The notes beneath the pieces were generated by a model. The model saw only the letters and a program-made list of their open reading frames with translations. It was not told the origin of the DNA and searched no databases. From NCBI GenBank assembly GCA_039000515.1, contig JBCFYV010000024.1, positions 17,016,452 through 17,080,451 on the forward strand: a stretch of DNA of 64,000 nt, given 5' to 3'. The DNA is from Timema cristinae (Eukaryota > Arthropoda > Insecta > Phasmatodea > Timematidae). Positions 11,536 through 22,471 of the stretch are shown one piece after another. Every line of letters begins with the position of its first letter. The first letter of the stretch is position 1. The position numbers and the translations under genes are program-made.

Positions 11536-13082
11536 CACATTATATATCTATATTATGGGCATGACCAAGCGCTCAGTATACACGTACTGGATTATGTGCT
11601 TACTATATATTACCCTGAAAAACCAAAATTGTGAACAGTTTTTTGTAAACAAACTCAAAAACATATTAAGTTATTTAGCCTAATATAGGCTCCCTAATGT
11701 TACGATAATTTTTTATTTTTACCTTAGGCCTATGAATGTGAATTTATAGGTTTTTTGTGTGTATTAGATTGCATGTTAATATGGATAGTATCCACTTCAG
11801 TGGTCGCATTGTCCAAGTCATCACTTGAGCAAAAGGCTGAATTGTATAAAATTGTTTCTATTTTCCTCCCGTCCCACATTTGACAGCTTTCTATCGGAGA
11901 ATAGATAAACCCAATTGTGTATGTACATATAAATTAACTAAAAATATTATTTTTATGGGTATGTTGACAATGCTTCAAAACATGCATGACCAGACACATT
12001 TTCATAAAAATCGATAGCAGAATTTCATTTCATGACTTTTATAGCTTGTGGTAAATAAATAAATAGTCAAATCTATGCTATAGAGTTTAGAATTTTAAGA
12101 AGCAGGTAGCTGATCCATATAAGGAAAAGACCTTGGAGGCTAAAAGGTTTCAGTTACAAAAAGCGTTCCAAAATGTGGACACTCCCAAGCGACCGTGGTT
12201 TGGACAACCTACCACATCGCAATTCTTTTCAGCAATAGCCCTATCAATATTTTACTATCCCCCCCCCCCCCAGACCAATCAGGCCAGCTAAGAAGAATTA
12301 TTATCTTTAACTGAACTGTTTAAATCATCAACCCACAAAACTCAAAGGATTTGTTTTAAAACATCGCAAAGATTAAATATTTTCAGACATTGCCCCATCA
12401 AAAAAATCTATTTCATACTTACTGGGTATTCACTGGGCACTATTTATTATAGCGCGTAATTATATAATGAAAATTTCATTTAATATACAGTAACATGCCA
12501 TGAGTGTACACAAAATGTCAATATAAGATCCCACCAGGAGGAATCAAACAAACAACATACCTTCATAACAATATCATTGCAATTGAAAATGAATTTATAG
12601 CAAAATAATGTATATAATATATATATATATATAAATTTTTAAACAAAAATAATCTATAAAACGCTTGCCGCTTCTATGGTAAGCTCAATGATTTCGATAA
12701 ATTAACAATGGAAATAGGTTAGTTTACTTTATTTGATCGTTTTAATTAGTGTAGTAGACGATAAGGACTCAAGATGAACCTAGGCTTGTCTTCGTGGCTA
12801 AGTGGTTAAAGAAGTCAAAATATGATATTTGCTCTCGCAATATTATATATTAAGGCATTTGGGCTGTGTGTAAAGAATTAGAACTTAAGGAGTATTTTAT
12901 AGCGTAAGTTAGCTTGCAAGTAATATGTTGATTTAATCAGGATGTTTAGAAAAATCCCATTAATACACACAAAATATTAAAGACAACTAATTAGTGTATA
13001 TTTAACTAATTGGAAAGGCGAATGGACTGCAGCTGGTTCACTGCCATATAAAAACAAAAATGTAATCAAATATATTCAATTA
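11536..13082. other. No clear feature
   Basis: AT-rich sequence with a C-run (about 12261-12271) and a TA run (about 12612-12632). A weak tRNA-like A-box (cttcgtggctaagtggttaa, 12792-12811) may be an old SINE head. No gene is supported. Confidence 0.45.
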
Positions 13083-14060
13083 CAGTAGGATCTGGTTAGT
13101 TCAAAATTGGTTAATTCGAATAATTGGATAATTCAAACCCACCATTATTCCCCACGAAATTCTTATTTAAATCAATGGGAAAAAATAAAATTTAGTTCGA
13201 ATTTTAGAAGAAAATATTTGAGTCATTCGAAGTTTATACAATATATTGTTAATTTTTTCGAGTTTCTACTCACTTTTAACTTAACTTAAAAATATCAACA
13301 AACCCAAGAATCCCAGGAATGTCAAATACAGTTAAGAGTTATTGTAAAAGAGAAAGCAGGGAATTTTGCACAGGCTGCAAGTGGTTTTCCAAGAATAGGG
13401 GACATTTTGGCACTACTTTAATCACTTATGTATGACAAAGCCATCACATGACGCCCAGTAAAGAAGGCGTAAGGTTTATGTTGCTTGTCCTAATCTGGCA
13501 CCTTCTTCTCTCAGTGACAGTCGCTCATTGTCATCTGACAAGTGTAAATTGTGGTGTTTTTATGATGAATCTAAGCGTGGAACCTACACAAGTTTAACCC
13601 TAGCCAAGAAGGTTGAAGTGATTAGAAAAGTGAAAAAGGAAATGAAAAAGAAGTGTGGTATCGCAAAAGAATATGGAATACAACCCAACACTTTATCGAA
13701 TTACCTTAAAAAAAAATCATGGATAGTTGGATTCATCGAATCTCAACCAGATGTAAAAGACAACATTTTTAATGCGATCAGTGAAATTGAAGATTTTGTT
13801 AATTGTTTCCAGAGAAGAAAGCTTCAACTAAACGAAATCACTAATTTTTTCCAAAGTACCTAATGCAATTTAAGTGCAAAAATTGGTAAAGTCTGAATAT
13901 TTTGTACAGTGAATTAGTTTTCACAATCTTTCATTTTTAGGTTGTTTATTTATTGTGTATAAACAGTTTAGATACCCATAGATTAGTTCCAATTTTGGAT
14001 ATTTACATTTTTTTTTTTTTAGATATTCCTTGGACTTCGACTTATAAAGGTTCTACTGTA
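13081..14060 (+). mobile_element. Tigger/pogo-type transposon, internally deleted
   Basis: The element spans 13083-14058 between TA dinucleotides, the pogo target site. The left end cagtaggatctggttagttc and the complemented right end cagtagaacctttataagtc are inverted repeats. A second inner ggttaattcgaataattgg motif lies just inside the left end. The 976-bp length is far below an autonomous Tigger. The retained frame (13528-13863) joins the start and the extreme end of the transposase, so the catalytic core is lost. Confidence 0.88.
13528..13863 (+). pseudogene. Tigger transposase remnant: HTH plus C-terminal tail
   Basis: An open frame of about 111 codons. Residues 15-65 (starting KRGTYTSLTLAKKVEVIRKV and containing CGIAKEYGIQPNTLSNYLKK) form a CENP-B/Psq-type N-terminal helix-turn-helix, which binds the transposon ends. 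Residues about 80-111 resemble the C-terminal tail of Tigger transposases. The second DNA-binding domain and the DDE catalytic domain between them are gone. The frame starts at TTG, not ATG, so translation from here is doubtful. A DNA-binding-only protein that competes with transposase is conceivable, but there is no evidence for it. Confidence 0.75.
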
Positions 14061-14787
14061 ATATATATTTGAAATAACCCCTTTTTTGTTTTATTTTTTA
14101 TTACTTCGACTTTATGTACTTTATACTCTATACTTTATGACTGGTATACTTTTACATTTTGTGAATAATTATAGTATGTTATATTTCGATATACATTATT
14201 TCTGGATGTACTGCATATATTTATGCAAATATATCTAAATTTTACGTACCCTCTAAGATGTTTTAGCGTACACCCCTGGTTGATTAACAATGGAGATGAA
14301 TGAGATTTCGTTGATCATAAAAATAACTATTGGTGTTTAGAAAAGGATTGTTTGACCTTGATGGAGAAATATATGGAGCTACTCAAGCCCAATGTTAGGA
14401 GGAGGGGCAGGGGGTAAGGATAAGACATGAAACTTTCCCGAAATTGAATTGCGAAATATTTCAGCTTTTTCCTAGTTTTTTTTGGGTTAAATTCCAATAG
14501 TTTTGCCGTTTTTTTTATCCAGACACAAAAAAAGTCTTGTGTGTTCATGATTCTTCAGATGTGTGGCAGCCCTGTAAATACCCAAATGAATGACATAAGA
14601 GGAGGTAAAGATGGGACGTATAGGTGATGTTTTCAGTGGAGCTGCTTCTTCACAATGGGGTCAAATCAGAGGTCGTGGGCGGGCCAGGAATTCTGGGAAG
14701 AGACGCGGCAACACTGGAGACAAACTCGGTGCTCGAGCCCAGTTTATTTAACAAACTGAGGAAACGAGTTCAAAAATTTAACTTTTT
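14061..14787. other. No recognisable feature
   Basis: AT-rich. Short open frames lack motifs and splice context. Confidence 0.45.
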
Positions 14788-15046
14788 TTTAGCACCACGT
14801 CTTACTACCTGTTCGGATTATTCATCTATGTTCTAAATATACTCGTACAAATATGTTAAGGAAGAGGAAGTTTGAATTTAGAGGAAGTGTACCCACATTT
14901 GTGTGGAGGAAGAGTTAAAAATCACTTAGGAGGAAAAACCACCCTCGTTACCCCTTACAGGGATATAACCCCTATCTCCCCGTCTTCAGTAGTCTAGTCA
15001 ATTACTAGAGTGGCGCCTTAAACCATTTGGCCACCGAGGTGGGTAG
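14788..15046 (-). repeat. SINE-B copy
   Basis: Minus-strand SINE-B. It has the tail complement agcaccacgtcttactacct, the body with tttagaggaagtgtacccac and the head complement with atctccccgtcttcagtagt and ggccaccgaggt. No clear TSD. An ATT microsatellite follows at 15070-15103. Confidence 0.85.
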
Positions 15047-15119
15047 ATATTGAATTGCGTGAGAAATTAATATTATTTTTATTATTATTATTATTATTAT
15101 AATTATATCGATATCGACA

Positions 15120-15350
15120 GGGACCTGGTGGTCTAGGGGTAAGGTGTCAAACTTCTGTGTTAGTTGGTCCGGGGTTTAAACCCCGGTCCCGGCAAAGATT
15201 TATCTTATTACCAAACCCTTCCTTCACCTCTGACAAAGTGTGTGCTTTCACGCTTTGTGAATGTGTGGAGTGCCAGGCCCACACCGTGGTTCGGAACCCA
15301 CGTTAAGCTGTAGGTCCCCTCTAATTTCCGCCATCATCATTCTAACGTAT
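15120..15350 (+). repeat. SINE-A copy, 3' truncated
   Basis: The head reads ggacctggtggtctaggggt with B-box ggggtttaaaccccgg, where a small palindrome has formed. The body follows up to the taggtcc block, then degenerates. The conserved 3' tail with cgaacgggtagtaagacgcg is missing. Confidence 0.85.
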
Positions 15351-15443
15351 CATCATATTATCTGGGATTTTTATTTTTTTATTTTCAACTTCCTTGTACA
15401 TTTGTCTTGACATCTTATTGTACTATTAATCAGGACCTTTTTG

Positions 15444-15614
15444 CTATGTCTCTCTCTCCCTTTCTGCCTTCGATACCCTACTTGCTATCTCATCGACGTG
15501 GCTCCACCGGCCCACATCCTTCAGTATTTTGTATATGGCATTGGCCTGTACAGGTAGCGCCGTCCTCTCGTCTTCTGTAGAAATACATTCTAAGGTCACG
15601 TGCTCCAGTGTCTG
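15444..15614 (-). pseudogene. Possible LINE C-terminal fragment
   Basis: A minus-strand open stretch of about 56 codons reads QTLEHVTLEC at its start and continues through ANAIYKILKDVGRWSHVDEI to a stop. The ETxEHVxLEC pattern is typical of the cysteine-rich segment after the reverse transcriptase domain in several LINE clades. The preceding cysteines are not recognisable. The sequence is also less AT-rich than its surroundings. Confidence 0.45.
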
Positions 15615-15787
15615 TCATTATCTGGGGATAATGTAATTCGCCTTAATGTTGTCCCCACCTCAGAAATACATTCCTCAATGAGCCAGGAGAGCCAGGAGAG
15701 CAGAGGTAAGAGAAGGTCGAATGGCCAAGATCTAGAACATTAGCCCGGACCCACCCATATCGATATCTACAATTACATACACGGTTG

Positions 15788-15965
15788 GGTGAGAAGTTGG
15801 TATCGTGGCTCTGATTCTGTAGGCTTAGGTTCGATACTAGTAGGATGCAAAGGAGGGAGTGGGTGGGTCACTTGGGTTTCCACCTCAGAAGAATGGGTGC
15901 ATTGAGAGGGTGGTTTTAGGGTGTATTCAGATTCATGAGGCGCTAAACTAATTTAATATATTGGT
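15788..15965 (+). repeat. Possible tRNA-headed SINE of another family
   Basis: A B-box-like ggttcgatact follows ggtatcgtggctctgattct, then a body with gggtggtttt and atgaggcgctaaac. I see no second copy in the window, so this is tentative. Confidence 0.3.
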
Positions 15966-16587
15966 GCTACACACCCTCTTTCTGGTACTATTAAATTATA
16001 TCAGTTCCTACGTCTTCAAATTATTGACTATATTACTTTTCTCAAATTTTTTTCGTTTTTATTTATTTAATGGTTTGATTAGTTATTTCTTAATACATCT
16101 TTTTACATTTTGATTTAGATCTATTATTTTGTTTTCTCACGAACCATATAAATATATAGAAAAATATATGTAATATTTATTATAATATGAAAAACTAGCC
16201 CCTTTTCAATATATTATGTTAGTATAGTCCCCGCATGGTTAATAAGCCGTTATATCTTCAAACACTGCTTAGACCTATCTAAAATATTTTATTCGTTTGA
16301 ATCCCGAAATGGTCGAATGAGATATATTGAATTGGAGTGAGCAAGTAGTTAAAAGTACAAGGAATAGAGTTCACTAGAAGTGCTGTCTTACACCGTACCA
16401 GGATATGAACCTTCTCCTCCCAATCCTTGGAAAATCAGAATAGACGAGACCAATGCCTTATCAGTGTGTTCAACGATTCAGGTCTTAAACACCCGCGAGA
16501 GAAAACAAAATACATCTACTAAGCATTTAGAGGGTTGTTTAAGTAGCCTAGACAGTGTCACGCAGACGTTTAGCTTAGGTTTCTTTT
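15966..16587. other. No recognisable feature
   Basis: AT-rich. The 84-codon open frame overlapping its end runs into SINE-B sequence and is not a gene. Confidence 0.45.
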
Positions 16588-16820
16588 TAGCAACGCGTGT
16601 TACTACCCGTTCGGTTTATACGCTTATGTACTAGTTACGCTAATGGTTTTAGGGATTAGGAAGGTTATATTTTCAGAAAAAGTACCCGCATTTTTATATA
16701 AAGATACAGCAGAAAACCAATTTGGAAAAACCACCTTCAGTATACCCAACTGAGATTTGAACCTCAATCTCCCCGTCATTGGTAGTCCAGTCTGACACGA
16801 GAGTAGTGCTTTGGTTAAAT
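16588..16820 (-). repeat. SINE-B copy
   Basis: Tail complement agcaacgcgtgttactaccc, the gggattaggaagg block, the acccaactgagatttgaacc block and head complement ctccccgtcattggtagtcc. Diverged, no TSD seen. Confidence 0.8.
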
Positions 16821-17148
16821 AAATATAGATAAAACTATTAATAGTACAAAATGTTTGTCTTTACTGGAATAAATAAAAAAAACTATTTTCAATGATTCCA
16901 TTGAAGTATAAGCAGGAAGATTTAGATTAAAATTTGATATTTTTCCCTTTGGAAAGTGTAAGAAATGATATTGTTGAGACCTACATTACCGGGGAACAAA
17001 CCAGTATTATTATGAAAATATATATTGGATTTCTGTGATTCGATTAAGGTGATTTAATATGGGGGGGTCACAACACAAATTTGTATGGCATTTTTACTTT
17101 TCTTCGATGTGGGAACTGACACACTTCATCCCTTTTTGAACGCCATTG

Positions 17149-17908
17149 CTCAGCCAACATTGAATGTTGGGTCAGTCTGTAATCTGTTCGAATGATAAGA
17201 GGATAGAAAGAGGTCCTGTGCTCGCTCAGCCAACATTGAATGTTGGGTCTGTCTGTAATCTGTTCGAATGATAAGAGGATAGAAAGAGGTCCTGTGCTCG
17301 CTCAGCCAACATTGAATGTTGGGTCTGTCTGTAATCTGTTCGAATGATAAGAGGAGAGAAAGAGGTCCTGTGCTCGCTTAGCCAACATTGAATGTTGGGT
17401 TTGTCTGTAATCTGTTCGAATGATAAGAGGATAGAAAGAGGTCCTGTGCTCGCTCAGCCAACATTGAATGTTGGGTCTGTCTGTAATCTGTTGTAATGAT
17501 AAGAGGATAGAAAGAGGTCCTGTGCTCGCTCAGCCAACATTGAATGTTGGGTCTGTCTGTAATCTGTTCGAATGATAAGAGGATAGAAAGAGATCCTGTG
17601 CTCGCTTAGCCAACATTGAATGTTGGGTGTGTCTGTACTCTGTTCGAATGATAAGAGGATAGAAAGAGATCCTGTGCTCGCTCAGCCAACATTGAATGTT
17701 GGGTGTGTCTGTACTCTGTTCGAATGATAAGAGGATAGAAAGAGATCCTGTGCTCGCTTAGCCAACATTGAATGTTGGGTCTGTCTGTACTCTGTTGTAA
17801 TGATAAGAGGATAGAAAGAGATCCTGTGCTCGCTTAGCCAACATTGAATGTTGGGTCTGTCTGTACTCTGTTGTAATGATAAGAGGATATAAAGAGATCC
17901 TGTGCACA
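17149..17908. repeat. Satellite, 76-bp unit, ten copies
   Basis: Ten head-to-tail units start at 17149 and every 76 bp after. Each unit holds the 17-nt palindrome ccaacattgaatgttgg, unchanged in all ten, while the rest varies. Copies 1-6 have gtaatctg and copies 7-10 have gtactctg; copies 1-5 have aggtcc and copies 6-10 have agatcc. This indicates block-wise local spread of variants. No open frame is conserved. A C-run follows at 17916-17938. Confidence 0.97.
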
Positions 17909-17939
17909 GCAGGTCTCCCCCCTCCCCCTCCCCCCCCCA

Positions 17940-18489
17940 ACCGTTAGCTAAATTTCATGTTCATATACATTTAAACTCCCACACAATCTTGGCTAAAAGG
18001 ACGGTCATAAATTAATTTATTTTTGTGTTAAGTGGCCATAGCACAACTAATTGAACACAAAGTTTGTGTGTGTATCCAGATTGAAACTTAATCATGATGT
18101 ATTGTAGGTACTCTATTTAAAGTTAATTACAATATGAGTACGCTTGGTAAAACACAGCACAGTTTCTATAATCAGGTTAAGGGTGGATTTGCAACAAGCC
18201 TTGCGGAGTTAAATTATTAGGAAAACGGCCAGTCTGAAGAGGGGAGGGTTATTTACTGGGGTTGTGAATTATGCACTTAGATAACACTACTTTACCAGAT
18301 GGTCGACCCTTTAGGAACATTATGAGCTAGTATTTTAGCAAGTAAAAAACATCTTAATATGCAAGGCTTTTAAAACTATTTTAGTTATAATTTAAACGTG
18401 TAAAATGGGTATTGAAAGCTATGAAGTATTTTTTATAATAAAAATTACTGTTTGAATAATAATATAATTAATTACATTTCAATAGATCA
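17940..18489. other. No recognisable feature
   Basis: AT-rich sequence, nothing supported. Confidence 0.5.
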
Positions 18490-19110
18490 TTGTGTTAGTT
18501 ATTTTATTTTATATGATTAAGTTTGGTCCAAAACAATTGAGATTGTTTGAATTTCATAGTTTTTGTCCTACCCTGATTTTTTTTAAATTCTTAATTGGAT
18601 ATTTATATTTTGGTAGGATCACTTCTCTTTTTACTTTCTCTAGACACCTCGGAAAGAGAAATATTGTGATCATCAACAAAAGTGAACTAAAGATTTTTAT
18701 AAATGTCGATGTTTCATGACCCCCTGAAAAAAAAAAGTTGTTTTCGCAATAACGTATGTTTGTCTATACCTCGGGCTAGATCGAAAACTATTCACTGATC
18801 GGGCTAAAACTTTGTATATATGGTTTTCAGAAGGTCTCCCCGAGAGGTTTTATGGAATTAGATATCCAACCCTAAATTTAAGGGTAGTTTATTGAAGGGC
18901 ATTAAGATAAAAAAAATATCAATTTTTCTCTAAATTCGATCACACGATTTTGATTAAATTTTATATCTAGACACTGTTTATCATTATAAAAAAATATGAC
19001 AGTTCTCATTTTCTCATGAATATAACTATGAGGGTTCTTTTTTAAAAAAAAAAGATTTTCCAACTTTCATCATTTCTCCGCAACTATTTGAGATACGTAA
19101 TAACTTATCA
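18490..19110 (-). repeat. Diverged repeat related to the 35-36 kb array
   Basis: It contains aatttaagggtagtttattg (18875-18894), the complement of the taaactaccct motif in the 35-36 kb array. It also contains aactttgtatatatggtttt, the complement of that array's ccatatat motif. A similar segment lies at 42050-42500. The alignment by eye is loose, so the boundaries are approximate. Confidence 0.4.
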
Positions 19111-19121
19111 TTGTAAAATTG

Positions 19122-19739
19122 TGTAATGTAATTGATTTGCCCCTAAAGAATATGTGAAAGCATTGACAATAATATCGTCCTAATTTTATAAACGTATTTA
19201 ATTTTATTTAAATTATGTAGTATATTAAATGGCGCTAAGAGCACTTCTTCTTCTAAGAAGGCAAAAGCCACTGATCAGTGACGTCACGCACGTGACATCA
19301 GCCAAGTCAGGTTGACAATTTCAAATAATAACTTCCTCTTCTCGAAGGATCGAATAGAGATTTTTAAATGTAACTTGAGTCATTTTCCGGCTCTAGAACC
19401 TCCCAGCAAAACAGAGATGTTTTTGTCTTGTATTTTGTTTTTCTAAACTAAACCTTCTCGAAGCTTCCATGAGCAATGGATATATACGAAGGATGGTGTA
19501 ATGTAAGGGTAGTTGGTGTCCAGAAATGACAGAATTCACTTGGGCACTTGGCGTCCAGCAACACCTGTCCGCGCTCATACAATAGGCCGCGTATATATTT
19601 CAACGACATGATCTATTTTCTCATTAAATAAACAGAGATTCAGAAATAAAAAACATGTCAAAATAATAAGTGTGTATTAATTATAATTCTTTAATTGGCG
19701 ATTGATCACGGGGCTATAAATACCAATTAACTCACAACA
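19122..19739 (+). repeat. Old solo LTR of the 21.8 kb element family
   Basis: It starts tgtaatgtaattgatttgcc and follows the 616-bp LTR of the downstream element through the CRE (tgacgtca), the heat-shock-like motifs and the TATA-like atatatac. Substitutions and small indels are scattered throughout. The 3' end is rearranged: a cacggggc motif is repeated and the terminal cgttaca is absent, so the true end could lie up to about 100 bp further. No internal region follows. HSE-1 is damaged, HSE-2 is lost and HSE-3 (19455-19467) is intact. Confidence 0.85.
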
Positions 19740-20802
19740 TCAAAAAACCGGACCGATTTAATTAGTGCTCGACCACGGGGCAATTACCAGCTAATTAAAC
19801 GGTTTAACTTCAATCGACGCTCAACGTGTAGAACCAGAACACTTCAATTATTCAATATATAATTTTCAGTTCAGGTCTTTGAAAGTGAATATGATTCTCA
19901 CGTTCTTTGGCGGACAATGATGATTCTATTTTCTAAAATCTTCTGTAACAGCGTTCCTAATGCCATAGAGTAACAGTATTTCGTCTAACAACTCTTACCA
20001 GTTTTTAGTATATGTCTATTTTAAGATAAAAGCGAGAGAATGTTTGTGCGGTGCACCGTACAAATTTTTTAAATATGACAACTTTTAAAATGAAATTTAT
20101 GATTTATGTTTTCTTGTTCAGTTCATATAGACCACAGAAACATAGTCATCTTAAAGTATGGAGTTCCTATGTGTGTAGGTAGGCCTTTAGATTTTGGTAC
20201 AAATTAAATTTTCTTTTAAATTTTGGGCACCTTGGCTCCAGTTAGAATTGTGACACAGAAACAAGACTAAGTTTTATTGAAATGAACTATATTTAAAAAA
20301 AAAAAATCACATTTGGAAATCTTTGCCCTTTTTTACACTATTTTAAGGAAAAATGCATTAAATTAAAATGTACCAAGAAATTATTATGTGTAGGCTTATA
20401 TCTAGTTTAGATTTGTTCTGACAAAATCGATTTATTTCCAAAATCTCAGACCCCCTTTGCTATGTTGAAGGGCCTTAATATAAAAATTAAAGTAATAAAT
20501 TAATTAACTCCCAAAGAAAGAATAAAGTAAACGTAGGCCAACTTGATTTAAAATAGTATTTTTTTAATAATAAATATTATGTTAATATCGGGTGCAGGAA
20601 AGGTTAATTCATTGTAAGGTAGCTAAATATATGTCCTAAATAATTTATGTCTGTATTCCTAATTTTAATTCAGTTTTCTTCTTCTAAATATTTAATCAAC
20701 ATTTGATATACATATATTTCTCTTATGTATATAAAATATTTTATTATTCTATAAATATTTAAGATATTTAATATTTTTACAAATCTAATTATATTATATC
20801 TC
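19740..20802. other. No recognisable feature
   Basis: AT-rich sequence beyond the solo LTR. The first ~100 bp repeat the accacggggc motif seen at the LTR end. Nothing else is supported. Confidence 0.45.
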
Positions 20803-21008
20803 CTCACGTTTAACTAGCCGTTCGTGTTTTACAGATGTATATAAATTACGTTAATGAGGGAGGGGTGAGGAAAGTACAATTTTAAAGGAAATTTACTCAC
20901 ATGTACATAGAGATATAGAGTGTGGGAAAACCTTAAGGGAAAAACAGCACTCAGTCTCATTCGGCCTGGGTTCAAACTCCAACCTCCCCATCACCTACCA
21001 ATAAAAAT
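20803..21008 (-). repeat. SINE-B copy, decayed
   Basis: Minus strand: a decayed tail complement (agccgttcgtg), then the gaggggtgaggaaag block, tcattcggcctgggttcaaa and aacctccccatcacctacca of the head. No TSD visible. Confidence 0.65.
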
Positions 21009-21141
21009 AAATTAGATTTACATTTAAAGTGTATGCCCAGTGGCATGGGTAAAAATCTAATCTTAATAACTAACCCATATGATCAAAACAATAGCTTACT
21101 ATTTATGTAACCTCTACACAAATTGTCTTACAAATGAACAT

Positions 21142-21240
21142 ATCTGACAGTTACAAAAAGTTACCAGATCGTATTTCATGAATTCATACATCAAATCATG
21201 TTATTTGCAGCTGTAGCTTTAGATAAATATTATCATCCTA
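21142..21240 (+). mobile_element. MITE-2 fragment
   Basis: It carries tttcatgaattcatacatca, aatcatgttatttgcagctg and tagctttagata, in the order of the MITE-2 arm seen at 8485 and 38071. Confidence 0.5.
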
Positions 21241-21241
21241 T

Positions 21242-21345
21242 TCGAGGTGTAGTGGTCAGTACACCTGACTACGAGCCTAAGAGTCATTGATTCGATTCCC
21301 GGCTGGTACATTGGTTATTTGTCTTTGAGGTAGAGTGCTAGTGAG
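21242..21345 (+). repeat. SINE-E tRNA-like head
   Basis: The A-box-like gaggtgtagtggtcagtaca and B-box gattcgattcccggctggta resemble a tRNA. A related head lies at 45987-46075 (gtggtgtagtggc, cattcccggctggtac). The body is short and the 3' end is not defined. Confidence 0.5.
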
Positions 21346-21355
21346 CGTGAGTTTA

Positions 21356-21602
21356 GGGCAGTATTTTTGCAGTTTTTATAGCACAAACATCTTTTTGCCA
21401 AAATAAATCAAATATTTCTTCTATAGAAACATAGAGTTTTGTTTTCTGCACATGCTAATCTCAACAGTTGTTGAATATCTGTCATGAGCATGTTGGCATT
21501 TGGTGACAAACTTTTCTCTTTATTTAAAAAGTTTGTCACCAAATGCTGCCATGCTCAAGACAGATATTCAATAATTGTTGAGATGAGCATGTGCAGAAGT
21601 TA
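21356..21602. mobile_element. MITE-3 fold-back element, partial
   Basis: The left part (gcagtatttttgcagttttt, then aaataaatcaaatattt) matches the inner arms of the MITE-3 copies at 54937 and 58563. The core at 21444-21600 is a strong inverted repeat: ctgcacatgctaatctcaac and ggcatttggtgacaaacttt on the left pair with aagtttgtcaccaaatgc and gttgagatgagcatgtgcag on the right. The outer TTAA-flanked ends are missing or rearranged. Confidence 0.65.
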
Positions 21603-21770
21603 GGTTAAAACTCCCAATGGCTCACACCCCCATATTCACTATCATCACATCATCTCATTGAGAGTACAACCCATAGACAACCTCCATAGGTGTACTCTGG
21701 GCAACGTTCTGGGCCAACAGAGTGGTTAACAGTCTACATTCAGCTTAGAAAAAAAACAATTAATATCTAT

Positions 21771-22386
21771 TGTAATGTAACTGATTTGCCCCTAAAAAGT
21801 ATGTGAAAGCATTGACAATAATATCGTCCTAATTTTATAAACGTCTTATTTCATTTAAATTATATAGTATATTAAATGGCGCTTAAAGCACTTCTTCTTC
21901 TAAGAAGGCAAAAGCCACTGAGCAGTGACGTCACGCACGTGACACCAGCCAAGTCAGTTTGACAATATATATTTTTCAAATAATAACTTCCTCTTCTCGA
22001 AGGTTCGAATAGAGATTTTAAAATGTAACTTGAGTCATTTTCCGGCTCTCGAAGCTTCGAGTAGCACAGAGATGTTTTTGTCTTGTATTTTGTTTTTCTA
22101 AACTAAACCTTCTCGAAGCTTCCATGACCAAGGAATATATACAAGGGATGGTGCAACATAAAGTCAGTTGTCAGTTGGGAGTTGAGAGTTGGTGTCCAAT
22201 ACTGACAGAACTCACTTGGCGTCTAGCAACACCTGTACGCGCTAGCCCGCGTATATATTTCGTCATGATCTATTTTCTCATCAATTAAACTGATTTAGAA
22301 ATAAAAAACATATCAAAATGAAAAGTGTATTAATCATAATTCTTCAATAGGCGCCCATCGCGGTAACGTAATTCCAAAACGTTACA
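21771..22386 (+). repeat. 5' LTR, 616 bp
   Basis: It begins tgtaatgtaac and ends acgttaca, so it has TG...CA ends within a short inverted repeat. It holds a CRE, an E-box, three HSE-like clusters, a TATA-like box and, near its end, the polyadenylation-like aaataaaaaac. Confidence 0.97.
21926..22142 (+). promoter_or_regulatory. LTR promoter: CRE, E-box, three HSE clusters, TATA-like box
   Basis: A perfect CRE tgacgtca lies at 21926-21933, with cacgtg at 21936-21941. HSE-1 ttctcgaaggttc (21994-22006) and HSE-3 ttctcgaagcttc (22110-22122) are perfect three-unit nTTCnnGAAnnTTC sites. HSE-2 at 22051-22058 has two perfect units (gaagcttc) plus a near-match. A TATA-like aatatatac lies at 22134-22142, 12 bp after HSE-3. 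This layout resembles heat-shock promoters. Binding by HSF or CREB is inferred. The 3' LTR is identical here. Confidence 0.7.
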
Positions 22387-22388
22387 AT

Positions 22389-22406
22389 TGGCTTCCCAAC
22401 TTAGGG
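22389..22406 (+). other. Candidate tRNA primer-binding site
   Basis: tggcttcccaacttaggg starts two bases after the 5' LTR, where a minus-strand primer site is expected, and begins with the usual tgg. The priming tRNA is not identified; the start resembles a tRNA-Lys-type site only loosely. Confidence 0.5.
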
Positions 22407-22471
22407 CACGAATTACCTGCACGAGATACCTCCCCGAGATACAGCACGAGATCGCCACGAAATACCTCCCC

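Noticed and set aside
11170..11540. 122- and 90-codon minus-strand His/Thr-rich frames
   Set aside because: Produced by the TG/TA microsatellite.
17149..17908. Self-cleaving (hammerhead) satellite or CRISPR-like array
   Set aside because: No ctgatga...gaaa hammerhead core. Units are directly contiguous without unique spacers, and the context is eukaryotic.
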